From contig NZ_LSJM01000300.1 of assembly GCF_001557215.1 (NCBI RefSeq), forward strand, positions 1 to 7,636: a DNA stretch of 7,636 bases, in the 5' to 3' direction. The stretch is from Sphingomonas sp. CCH9-E2 (lineage in GTDB: Bacteria > Pseudomonadota > Alphaproteobacteria > Sphingomonadales > Sphingomonadaceae). How positions within the stretch are numbered: position 1 is the first letter of the stretch; every line of letters starts with the position of its first letter. The position numbers and the translations under genes were made by a program. The notes beneath the pieces were generated by a model. That model was not told the DNA's origin and searched no databases. It saw only the letters and a list, made by a program, of their open reading frames with translations. Shown in pieces: positions 1-5,905 of this stretch.

Positions 1-1
1 G

Positions 2-247
2 GTCGGTATCCCCGCCGATCAGGCGCTGCGGCTCGCGCTGGCAACGGTCGAGGGCGGGGCGCTGCTCGCCGCCCGGTCCAGCGACAGCCCCGCGACGCTC
101 GCCGACAAAGTCGCCAGCCCCGGCGGTTCGACGCACAAGGGGCTCGACGTGCTCGACGCCGAGGCCGCGCTGGTCAAGTTGCTCACCGCCACGCTCGAAG
201 CGTCGGAGCGCCGCAACGCCGAGATGGCCGCCGCCGCGCGCAGTTAA
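2..247 (+). CDS. proC: Pyrroline-5-carboxylate reductase, C-terminal part (5' truncated by window edge)
   Basis: This is the last 81 residues of a reading frame that enters from the left edge (first full codon at base 2) and ends at TAA 245-247. The sequence matches the C-terminal dimerisation domain of ProC, which reduces 1-pyrroline-5-carboxylate to proline with NAD(P)H in the cytoplasm. The diagnostic stretch is the family signature region around visible residues 35-52: an aspartate-lysine-valine lead-in, then S39-P40-G41-G42-S43-T44, then a GLDVLD segment. The usual residue after the double glycine is Thr; here it is Ser-Thr. The preceding helix (PADQALRLALATVEGGALL) is also typical. The Rossmann NAD(P)H-binding half lies outside the window. 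No terminator-like hairpin follows, so transcripts may read into the hemerythrin gene 58 nt downstream, although that gene has its own promoter candidate. Confidence 0.9.
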   Translation, partial: VGIPADQALRLALATVEGGALLAARSSDSPATLADKVASPGGSTHKGLDVLDAEAALVKLLTATLEASERRNAEMAAAARS

Positions 248-250
248 GGC

Positions 251-276
251 GGAACGTCCAACCTGCTGAAAACGTT
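251..276 (+). promoter_or_regulatory. EcfG-type (general stress response) promoter of the hemerythrin gene
   Basis: GGAAC at 251-255 and CGTT at 273-276 are separated by exactly 17 nt. This matches the published alphaproteobacterial EcfG consensus GGAAC-N16/17-CGTT at every specified base. It sits in the 58-nt gap between proC and the hemerythrin gene, with the predicted start of transcription near 283 and a short leader of about 25 nt before the GGAGG ribosome site at 299-303. The site is seen directly; recognition by EcfG and induction through PhyR/NepR are inferred from the consensus. Confidence 0.75.
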
Positions 277-305
277 GTCGCGCCAGTATTCAATCCACGG
301 AGGCG

Positions 306-938
306 ATGATGGCGACCAAGACGCAGAGCAGATCGACCCAAGCAGATAATCAGACCCGCGACAGCAAGGGCCGGTTCAAGGACGAAGGCGGCTGGGGCGG
401 GAGCTTCGGCGCGATTGCCGGCGCTACCGCGGCAGGGGCGGCACTGGGCGTGCTGGCCATGCTCGGCCGCAAGGCGGCGGTGCAGTCGCCGACGTTGCTG
501 GCGGGCGACTGGATGGACGGCCTCATCGCCGAGCATCAGGCGGTGCTCAAGCTGCTCGACGCGATCGAAGCGACCGACGACAGCGCCACCGCGCGGCGAA
601 CCATGATGCTGACCCAGCTCAAGCACGCGCTGGCCAAGCATGCGATCGAGGAAGAGAATGTCATCTACCCCGCGCTGCGCGAGGCAGGGAAGGTCGCCGA
701 AGCCGATGAGCTCAACAGCGAGCACGGCTATGTGAAGCAGCATTTGTACGAGCTGGACAATATGCCCGCCGCCAGCCCGCAATTCCTCGCCACGATCCGC
801 AAGCTGCGCGGCGAGCTGGAAGAGCATATGAAGGATGAGGAGGAGCGGCTGTTCCCGGAACTGCGCGCGAGCCTGTCGGACGAGAAGAACGCCGTACTGA
901 CCAAGGCAATGAACCGCGAAGGGTTCAAGGTGGCGTGA
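306..938 (+). CDS. Hemerythrin (HHE) domain protein with Gly/Ala-rich N-terminal hydrophobic segment
   Basis: This 210-residue protein has two parts. Residues about 68-190 form a hemerythrin-like four-helix domain that probably binds a di-iron centre: H77 in the first helix, H112-x3-E116 in the second, H140 (with H146 nearby) in the third, and H174-x3-E178 in the fourth. Residues 1-32 are polar and basic (TRDSKGRFK), followed by a Gly/Ala-rich hydrophobic stretch at 33-54 that resembles a glycine-zipper or single membrane-associated helix. Members of this family bind O2 or NO or handle iron and oxidative stress; the specific role here is unknown. Two adjacent ATGs exist (306 and 309). GGAGG at 299-303 lies 2 nt from the first and 5 nt from the second, so 309 may be the true start. 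The upstream EcfG-type promoter points to general-stress induction. The gene ends only 2 nt from the convergent marR. Confidence 0.88.
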   Translation: MMATKTQSRSTQADNQTRDSKGRFKDEGGWGGSFGAIAGATAAGAALGVLAMLGRKAAVQSPTLLAGDWMDGLIAEHQAVLKLLDAIEATDDSATARRTMMLTQLKHALAKHAIEEENVIYPALREAGKVAEADELNSEHGYVKQHLYELDNMPAASPQFLATIRKLRGELEEHMKDEEERLFPELRASLSDEKNAVLTKAMNREGFKVA

Positions 939-940
939 CC

Positions 941-1441
941 CTAACGCCCCAGATCTGACACCCGCTTGCGCTCGTCGGCGGGGATCAGCCCTTCGAGCAC
1001 GGCCCAGAACCCCCCGACCGCCGCCTGTCCCGCCGAGGAATAGGCGGCGGTCATTTTTTCGCGCAGCGCGTCGAACAGCTCCGCCTCCAGCTGCGTCCCC
1101 GCCGGGGTCAGGCGGAGCAACCGCTGCCGCCGATCCTCGCGCCCCGGCCGCGTCTCGATCAGCGCGCGTTCGGTCAGGTCGGTCAGCACCCGGCCCAGCG
1201 ATTGCTTGGTGATCGCAAGCAGCGTGATCAGTTCCCCCACGGTGATATCCGGCTGACGCGCAACGAAGTAGAGCGCCCGATGGTGCGCGCGTCCCAGACC
1301 CTGCGCCGCCAGCCCCTCATCGATCGAGCGGGTCAGGTTACTGTAGCCAAAGTACAGCAATTCCACGCCCCGCCGGATTTCGGCCTCGCGAAGAAATAGT
1401 GGGGACGCAGTTGGGACAGCCATGTTGACCTGTTTTGCCAT
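941..1441 (-). CDS. MarR-family winged-helix transcriptional regulator (PetP-like)
   Basis: This 166-residue protein has the MarR layout: an N-terminal dimerisation helix (about 18-45), a helix-turn-helix with recognition helix around 76-92 (ITKQSLGRVLTDL), a wing at about 95-112 carrying the characteristic D103-R104-R105, and a C-terminal dimerisation helix. The region RAHHRALYFV followed by ITKQSLGRVL resembles PetP-type MarR proteins of alphaproteobacteria; that sub-assignment is from memory and is less sure than the family. It would act as a dimer on DNA in the cytoplasm. The gene is divergent from ilvE with about 40 bp between starts, so the ilvE promoter must overlap the 5' end of marR, which favours control of ilvE, of itself, or of both. 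An alternative ATG seven codons in (1423) has a weak AGG upstream and is possible. The ligand is unknown. Confidence 0.88.
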   Translation of the reverse strand: MAKQVNMAVPTASPLFLREAEIRRGVELLYFGYSNLTRSIDEGLAAQGLGRAHHRALYFVARQPDITVGELITLLAITKQSLGRVLTDLTERALIETRPGREDRRQRLLRLTPAGTQLEAELFDALREKMTAAYSSAGQAAVGGFWAVLEGLIPADERKRVSDLGR

Positions 1442-1452
1442 CGGGCTTAGGC
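1425..1452 (+). promoter_or_regulatory. Candidate sigma-70-type promoter for ilvE
   Basis: TTGACC at 1425-1430 matches five of six bases of the -35 consensus. A 16-nt spacer leads to a weak -10 candidate, TTAGGC at 1447-1452. The resulting leader would be short and would contain the AGGAGA ribosome site. It overlaps the first codons of marR, as the tight divergent spacing requires. The -10 match is poor, so this is tentative. A short palindrome AGGCCT (1449-1454) overlaps the -10, but it is too short to call an operator. Confidence 0.3.
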
Positions 1453-1481
1453 CTGCGCAACGATCAATTCAGGAGAGTGAA

Positions 1482-2570
1482 GTGAGCAGCCTGACGTTTC
1501 AGATCGAGGCCAACCCGGCTCCCGTCGAGGCGAACGAGCGCACCCGCCTGCTCGCCGACCCCGGTTTCGGCAAGCTGTTCACCGATCACATGGCGATGAT
1601 CCGCTGGTCGGACACGCAGGGCTGGCATGACGCGAAGATCACCGCGCGCGGCCCGCTGATGCTCGATCCGGCCACTGCCGTACTGCATTATGCGCAGGAG
1701 ATTTTCGAGGGGCTGAAGGCCTATCGTCTGAGCGATGGCGGCACCGCACTGTTCCGGCCAGAGGAGAATGCCCGGCGCTTTCGCGAGTCCGCGCGGCGCA
1801 TGGCGATGCCGGAGCTGCCCGATGACCTGTTCATCGGATCGCTCGAAGCATTGGTCGCCGCCGATCGCGACTGGATCCCCAGCCTTGAGGGCGGGTCGCT
1901 GTACCTCCGCCCGTTCATGTTCGCGAGCGAGGTGTTCCTGGGCGTGAAGCCGGCGAGCGAATATCTCTACCTCGTCATCGCCTCGCCCGCCGGAGCCTAT
2001 TTCAAAGGCGGGGCCAAGGCGGTGACGATCTGGGTGTCCGACCATTATACCCGCGCCGCACCGGGCGGTACGGGGGCAGCCAAGTGCGGCGGCAACTATG
2101 CGTCGAGTCTCGTCGCGCAGGCCGAGGCGATCAAGGAGGGCTGTGACCAGGTCGTGTTCCTCGACGCGGCCGAGCGCCGCTGGGTCGAGGAGCTGGGCGG
2201 CATGAACCTGTTCTTCGTGTTCGACGATGGCAGCATGGTCACCCCGCCGCTGACCGGCACGATCCTGCCCGGCATCACGCGGGAATCGATCATCGCGCTG
2301 GCCCGTGAGCAGGGAATCACCGTGCGCGAAGAAGCCTATGCGATCGACCAGTGGGAGGCCGATGCGAACAGCGGCCGGCTGGTCGAGACCTTCGCCTGTG
2401 GCACAGCAGCGGTGGTGACGCCGGTCGGTCAGGTGAAAAGCCGCACCGGCGGGTTCACCATCGGCGGCGGCGGTCCGGGACAGGTGACCGAAGCGCTCAA
2501 GACGCGCCTGACTGCGATCCAGCGCGGTGAAGCGCCGGACCCGCATGGCTGGGTGCATCGGTTTGCCTGA
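1482..2570 (+). CDS. ilvE: Branched-chain amino acid aminotransferase (GTG start)
   Basis: This fold-type IV PLP aminotransferase interconverts Leu, Ile and Val with their 2-keto acids using 2-oxoglutarate/glutamate, the last step of branched-chain amino acid synthesis. The 362-residue protein is of the longer, eukaryotic-like BCAT class. Visible motifs are EIFEGLKAYR (73-82), the ARRFRESARRM segment (97-108), YLRPFMFASE (141-150), the PLP lysine K201 in GGTGAAKCGGNYA, the conserved glutamate E237 before LGGMNLFFV, and the late GTxxxVxPVG loop (308-316). The start is GTG 1482, because AGGAGA (1471-1476) lies 5 nt upstream and the homologous region begins there. An in-frame ATG at 1422 would add 20 residues unlike the family and would overlap marR. 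The gene is divergent from marR and is followed by the large inverted repeat and a terminator candidate. Confidence 0.93.
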   Translation: MSSLTFQIEANPAPVEANERTRLLADPGFGKLFTDHMAMIRWSDTQGWHDAKITARGPLMLDPATAVLHYAQEIFEGLKAYRLSDGGTALFRPEENARRFRESARRMAMPELPDDLFIGSLEALVAADRDWIPSLEGGSLYLRPFMFASEVFLGVKPASEYLYLVIASPAGAYFKGGAKAVTIWVSDHYTRAAPGGTGAAKCGGNYASSLVAQAEAIKEGCDQVVFLDAAERRWVEELGGMNLFFVFDDGSMVTPPLTGTILPGITRESIIALAREQGITVREEAYAIDQWEADANSGRLVETFACGTAAVVTPVGQVKSRTGGFTIGGGGPGQVTEALKTRLTAIQRGEAPDPHGWVHRFA

Positions 2571-2577
2571 TAGCTGC

Positions 2578-2654
2578 GGCACCAGCCCGCTCCCCCGCCC
2601 AGCCACCCATCGATCGACCCTATGGGTGGCCGGGCGGGGGAGCGGGCTGGTGCC
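2578..2654. repeat. Long near-perfect inverted repeat (33-bp arms, 11-nt loop)
   Basis: The left arm is 2578-2610 and the right arm 2622-2654, pairing 32 of 33 positions (only A2601 opposite C2631 fails), around an 11-nt loop. The arms are very GC-rich, with runs of five or more C or G. No uracil tract follows immediately, so it is not a classical intrinsic terminator. It begins 7 nt after the ilvE stop and is almost symmetric, so it would fold in transcripts from either strand. It could be a REP-like dispersed palindrome, a transcription or RNase barrier, or a bidirectional boundary between ilvE and the opposing operon. Confidence 0.85.
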
Positions 2655-2682
2655 GGGTTTAAACGACTCTAAACCCTCTTTT
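2655..2682 (+). terminator. Candidate Rho-independent terminator after ilvE
   Basis: GGGTTTA (2655-2661) pairs perfectly with TAAACCC (2670-2676) around an 8-nt loop, and TCTTTT (2677-2682) follows directly. This is the correct order for intrinsic termination of the plus-strand ilvE transcript. The stem is short and AT-rich at its top, so efficiency may be moderate. It starts where the larger inverted repeat ends, so the two hairpins stack in tandem. On the minus strand it lacks a T-tract. Confidence 0.5.
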
Positions 2683-2726
2683 CACACGCGGCGCGGCGCT
2701 CTAAGGGCGTCGCTTCCGCACGATGT

Positions 2727-2801
2727 TGGGGCGTAGCCAAGCGGTAAGGCAGCGGTTTTTGGTACCGCCATGCGCTGGTTCGAATCCAGCCGCCCCAGCC
2801 A
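2727..2801 (+). tRNA. trnQ: tRNA-Gln (anticodon UUG), CCA encoded
   Basis: The acceptor stem TGGGGCG (2727-2733) pairs with CGCCCCA (2791-2797), followed by discriminator G2798 and a genomically encoded CCA (2799-2801). The anticodon arm is GCGGT / ACCGC around the loop TTTTGGT, giving anticodon TTG, which reads CAA (and CAG by wobble) for glutamine. The T arm is GCTGG-TTCGAAT-CCAGC, with a standard D arm upstream. All four arms are intact, so the gene looks functional. No confident promoter is visible in the 44 nt between the terminator candidate and the gene; TTCACA at 2681-2686 is one base from a -35 but lacks a well-spaced -10. The 3' end is 9 nt from the convergent stop of the GMC gene. 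Confidence 0.97.
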
Positions 2802-2810
2802 ACCAAATCT

Positions 2811-4487
2811 TCAGATCGCGCCCGCCTTCAGCTGCTTGACTGCATGGTCGGCGGCGCGCGCCGTGAGCGCCATGAAGGTCAGCGACGGGTTGACGCACGA
2901 CACCGACGCCATCTGCGCGCCATCGGTGACGAACAGGTTCGCCGCGTCATGCGCCTGGCTCCATTTGTTGAGCACCGCCTCTCGCGGGTCATGCCCCATG
3001 CGTGCGCCGCCCATCTCGTGGATCGCGTCGCCCGGCACATGCTCACCGCGCCAGCTGTGCACGTTGAGCATGCCCGCCGCCTTGAGCATCTTCTCGCCCT
3101 CGGTCCGCGCATCGTCCATCATGCGGATCTCATTGTCGCGGAAGCGCACGTCGAAGCGCATCAGCGGGACGCCGAACCGGTCGACCTTGTCGGCATGGAG
3201 GCTGACGCGGTTATCCTCATAGGGCAGGCACTCGCCGAACGCCCCCATTGCGAATTTCCACGGGCCATAGTCGCGCATTCCCTGCTTCATCGACGCACCG
3301 AAGCCCTTGGGCGGGGCCGGCTCGCGCCGCGCGCTGCCCTGGTAGCCATAGCCGCGGCGGAAGCCCACGCCTTCGTCCCCACCGACATTGCGGAAGCGCG
3401 GGATGTAGACGCCGCCGGGACGACGGCCATATTCGATGAACTCGCTGAACCCCGGAATCTCGCCCCCGACACCGACGCGGAAGATATGGTCCATCACATA
3501 GCGGCCCAGCGTCCCGCTGCTGTCGAAATGGCTCTTCCCGCTGCCCGGTGCGCGCGAGTTCATCAGGATCTGGGTCGATGCCATCGCCGAGGCGCACAGG
3601 AACACCATCCGCGCCGGAATGATCTCGACCTGCTTGGTCTTGGCATCGACCACGCGGACACCCGTCACGCGGCGGCGCGGCGCGTCATATTCGAGGCTGG
3701 TGACCACCGAATCCGGGCGCAGCGTCAGCCGTCCGGTCGCGCGGGCCAGCGGCAAGGTCACCGCCTGGGTCGAGAAATAGGCGCCGAACGAGCAACCGCG
3801 TCCGCACTGATTGCGAAACTGGCATTTGCTGCGCCCCTGGTCGGGCTTGTCCTCGGTCATGTTGGACAGGCGCGACGGGATCAGCTTGCGCCCGGGCGAG
3901 GTCGCTTCCAGCCGTTCCTTGAGCCATTTCTCCGCAACGTTCATCTGCATCGGCGGCTGGAACAGGCTGTCGGGGAGTTGCGGCAGATTCTCGCGCGATC
4001 CGGATACGCCGACAACCTTTTCGACATAGTCATACCAGGGCGCGAGATCGTCATAGCGGATCGGCCAGTCGATCCCGACATTCTCCTTCTTGTTCGCCTC
4101 GAAATCCTCCGGGCTCCAACGGAAGCTCCAGCGGCCCCAGATCAGCGACTTGCCGCCGACCGCACCGGGACGGATCCAGAAGAATTTGTCACCCTCGCCA
4201 TAGGCATAGGGGTTGAGCCGGTCGTTATTGTAGAATTTCTGGCTCGAGGGCGCGATATAGCCGTTCTTCGCGATAAAATAATCGCTGTCGATCAACGGCT
4301 TGGGCATGATGTCGCGCGCCGGGATCTCGAACGGCGCCTTGCCGTCATAGTCATAGTCCTGACCATGTTCGACCATCACCCCGCGGTCGAGCATCAGGAC
4401 GCGCAGCCCCTTTTCGGTCAGTTCCTTCGCCGCCCATCCGCCGCTCACCCCTGAGCCGATGACGATCGCATCGAACATGTCGGCCAT
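2811..4487 (-). CDS. GMC-family FAD-dependent sugar/glycoside dehydrogenase, large subunit
   Basis: This 558-residue flavoprotein begins directly at the dinucleotide-binding fold (AIVIGSGVSGGWAAKEL, residues 7-23). It has the second FAD segment GAVGGKSLIWGR (108-119) and the C-terminal GMC domain with the catalytic pair H490 (HEMGGARMG) and N533 (CVNPSLTFMAL). C222, C228 and C232 form a C-x5-C-x3-C motif like the [3Fe-4S] ligands of FAD-glucose dehydrogenase/fructose dehydrogenase large subunits, implying electron transfer to a partner rather than to O2. Overall type and neighbours suggest a glucoside 3-dehydrogenase, making 3-keto-glycosides; the substrate is unproven. No signal peptide is present, so export probably depends on the Tat-tagged small subunit encoded two genes upstream. 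The start ATG at 4487 has AGGGGGGA (4493-4500) 5 nt upstream; M4 is an alternative. It is the last gene of the operon, 21 nt after the preceding stop. Confidence 0.92.
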   Translation of the reverse strand: MADMFDAIVIGSGVSGGWAAKELTEKGLRVLMLDRGVMVEHGQDYDYDGKAPFEIPARDIMPKPLIDSDYFIAKNGYIAPSSQKFYNNDRLNPYAYGEGDKFFWIRPGAVGGKSLIWGRWSFRWSPEDFEANKKENVGIDWPIRYDDLAPWYDYVEKVVGVSGSRENLPQLPDSLFQPPMQMNVAEKWLKERLEATSPGRKLIPSRLSNMTEDKPDQGRSKCQFRNQCGRGCSFGAYFSTQAVTLPLARATGRLTLRPDSVVTSLEYDAPRRRVTGVRVVDAKTKQVEIIPARMVFLCASAMASTQILMNSRAPGSGKSHFDSSGTLGRYVMDHIFRVGVGGEIPGFSEFIEYGRRPGGVYIPRFRNVGGDEGVGFRRGYGYQGSARREPAPPKGFGASMKQGMRDYGPWKFAMGAFGECLPYEDNRVSLHADKVDRFGVPLMRFDVRFRDNEIRMMDDARTEGEKMLKAAGMLNVHSWRGEHVPGDAIHEMGGARMGHDPREAVLNKWSQAHDAANLFVTDGAQMASVSCVNPSLTFMALTARAADHAVKQLKAGAI

Positions 4488-4492
4488 GCCGA

Positions 4493-4500
4493 TCCCCCCT
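4493..4500 (-). promoter_or_regulatory. Strong ribosome binding site of the GMC gene
   Basis: AGGGGGGA on the minus strand lies 5 nt before ATG 4487. It is the only gene start in the operon not formed by an ATGA overlap: a 21-nt spacer here replaces translational coupling with an independent, purine-rich site. This fixes the GMC start at the first ATG and shows that the missing signal peptide is real and not a mis-called start. Confidence 0.6.
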
Positions 4501-4508
4501 CAATCCGG

Positions 4509-5348
4509 TTACGCGCCGATTCGGCGCAAATGGTCGAAACTCGCCTTGATGTCGGGCAGATAGGGCGCGGGCGCCTGATCATTTTCGACATAGAGATGCT
4601 GGACGCCGGCCTGCTTATTGAGCGTGAAGAGGTCGGCGAAATCGATCACGCCGGCGCCTACGCTGACCATGCGGCCATCGGCGGCGCGGTCCTTGACGTG
4701 ATAGGCATAGATGCGGCCGGGCAGGCGCTTGATCACCGCCTTCACGTCCTCGCCCGCAGCGACGGCCCAGAACAGGTCGAGCTCGATCCTGACCAAGGCC
4801 GGGTCGCTCTCCGCCACCAGCAGGTCGAACAGACTGCGGCCGTCAGGGGCCTTCACGGTGAATTCGAAATCGTGATTGTGATAGGCAAAGCCGAGCCCGG
4901 CCTGTTTGAGCTGCCCCGCCCAGCGGTTGAAGTCGCCGATCGCGCGCTGAAACACCTGCGGGTCGCGCATCGGCGGGGTCAGCCACGGGAGGACGATCGT
5001 GTCGGCACCCAGCGTCTTCGCCATCTTGATCACGGCACCGAGATCGGCTGCCAGCGCCTCATAGCCGACATGGATCGACGGGCATTTCAGGCCGAGCCGA
5101 TCCATCGCCTTGCGCAGCGCGGCATGGTCCATCTTGTCATAGCCGCCGCCGCCATATTCGACCTCGCGATAGCCGATCGCCGCGACCTTCTCGAGCGTCC
5201 CGATCGGGTCGGGGGCAAACAGTTCGCGCAGGGTGTAGAGCTGCAGGCCGATCGGCCGCGCCGTCGCGCGCGCCATCAGCGGCGCGGCGGCGAGGCTGGT
5301 CGCAAGCGCGGCGCCACCCGCCAGTAATTGGCGTCGGTCGATCATCAT
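4509..5348 (-). CDS. Tat-exported TIM-barrel sugar isomerase/epimerase (AP endonuclease 2 / xylose isomerase-like)
   Basis: This 279-residue protein has a twin-arginine signal (R5-R6-Q-L-L, hydrophobic Ala-rich core to about 24, probable cleavage after M25-A26-R27-A28). The mature part is a xylose-isomerase-like TIM barrel: LQLYTLRE (35-42) on strand 1, YHNHDFEF (156-163), ELDLFW (189-194), HVKD (217-220) and YVEND (253-257). The His, Asp and Glu residues in these strands (H159, E189, D191, H217, E255) are the likely divalent-metal or substrate site, by family analogy. Relatives are annotated as sugar phosphate isomerase/epimerase, but an exported form would see unphosphorylated sugars. Beside the DUF1080 and GMC genes, a role on keto-sugars (for example 2-epimerisation or isomerisation) is a reasonable inference. 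ATG 5348 overlaps the preceding stop by 4 nt (ATGA); a second ATG follows at 5345. Confidence 0.88.
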   Translation of the reverse strand: MMIDRRQLLAGGAALATSLAAAPLMARATARPIGLQLYTLRELFAPDPIGTLEKVAAIGYREVEYGGGGYDKMDHAALRKAMDRLGLKCPSIHVGYEALAADLGAVIKMAKTLGADTIVLPWLTPPMRDPQVFQRAIGDFNRWAGQLKQAGLGFAYHNHDFEFTVKAPDGRSLFDLLVAESDPALVRIELDLFWAVAAGEDVKAVIKRLPGRIYAYHVKDRAADGRMVSVGAGVIDFADLFTLNKQAGVQHLYVENDQAPAPYLPDIKASFDHLRRIGA

Positions 5349-5905
5349 GACGAAAACACCTTCGTGCCGGGGGAATAGCGGTAGGCACCGTCATACCGCC
5401 CCGGCACCGGCAGATAGTCGCGCTCCTGCGTGATGCCGATTTCCGAAGTGAAGTATCCGGTGATGACGAGCTGGCGAAAGGCGGTGAAGAAGGTCAGGCC
5501 GCCGGGGATCTTGTCCTCCATCGCCAGCGTGATCAGCGCGTCCTGTTGTTCGGCGGTGGCGTTGACGGCGGCAATCTGGAAATCGGCCTGGCTGCGCGCA
5601 GCGATCGCATCGAGTCCGGCGAGGATCGGCTTGCGCTCGTCCGGCATCGCCCAATCGGCGAGCATCTTTTCGATGAACTCCGGCACGCCGGCGGCAATCG
5701 CGCCCGGGGTGTCGGTGGTCGGCATGATGCGCTCGCTAAGCGCGGTCATCAGTGCGCGCTGCTCCGCAGTGAACACCGGGGCGCTCGGCGGGCCATCGCT
5801 GATCGGGGTCATCTGCGCCGATGCTGCGCGCGCGATCGGCGCGAACAGCGCAGTGCCGAACATCGCCGCGATCCCGGCGAGTGCGTCGCGTCGGTCCAGT
5901 CTCAT
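5345..5905 (-). CDS. Gluconate 2-dehydrogenase subunit 3 family protein, Tat signal (small subunit of the GMC dehydrogenase)
   Basis: This 186-residue protein starts with a Tat signal: R5-R6-D-A-L, a hydrophobic core to about 24, and an ARAASA cleavage region at 25-30. The mature part carries the family hallmarks: ERIMPTTDTPGAIAAGVPEFIEK (58-80), FRQLVITGYFTSEIG (143-157) and VPGRYDG (167-173). In gluconate, fructose and sorbitol dehydrogenases this small subunit pairs with the GMC flavoprotein and carries the complex through the Tat system. The frame is open further upstream (to 6052), but the start is ATG 5905: it overlaps the DUF1080 stop as ATGA, and the Tat signal begins there. In this operon it is separated from the GMC gene by the TIM-barrel gene; pairing of the two is inferred from the families and the shared operon. 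Confidence 0.9.
   Translation of the reverse strand: MRLDRRDALAGIAAMFGTALFAPIARAASAQMTPISDGPPSAPVFTAEQRALMTALSERIMPTTDTPGAIAAGVPEFIEKMLADWAMPDERKPILAGLDAIAARSQADFQIAAVNATAEQQDALITLAMEDKIPGGLTFFTAFRQLVITGYFTSEIGITQERDYLPVPGRYDGAYRYSPGTKVFSS

Noticed and set aside
1422..1481. Upstream ATG start for ilvE
   Set aside because: It would overlap marR and add 20 residues unlike the family; the GTG at 1482 has AGGAGA at the right distance.
1464..2606. A 380-codon open frame on the minus strand opposite ilvE
   Set aside because: It is a mirror of the ilvE coding frame, runs into the inverted repeat, has no domain motif and no plausible ribosome site.
2727..2801. tRNA-Gln as an attachment site of an integrated element
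   Set aside because: No integrase, direct repeat of the tRNA 3' end or mobile gene is visible in the window; position alone is not enough.
2844..4454. A 536-codon open frame on the plus strand opposite the GMC gene
   Set aside because: It is antisense to a gene with full domain motifs. Its translation is rich in Arg, Ala, His and Leu without recognisable domains, as expected from GC-biased third positions of the real gene.
4530..5327. A 265-codon plus-strand frame opposite the second TIM-barrel gene
   Set aside because: It is a compositional shadow of the well-supported minus-strand gene, with no family motif.
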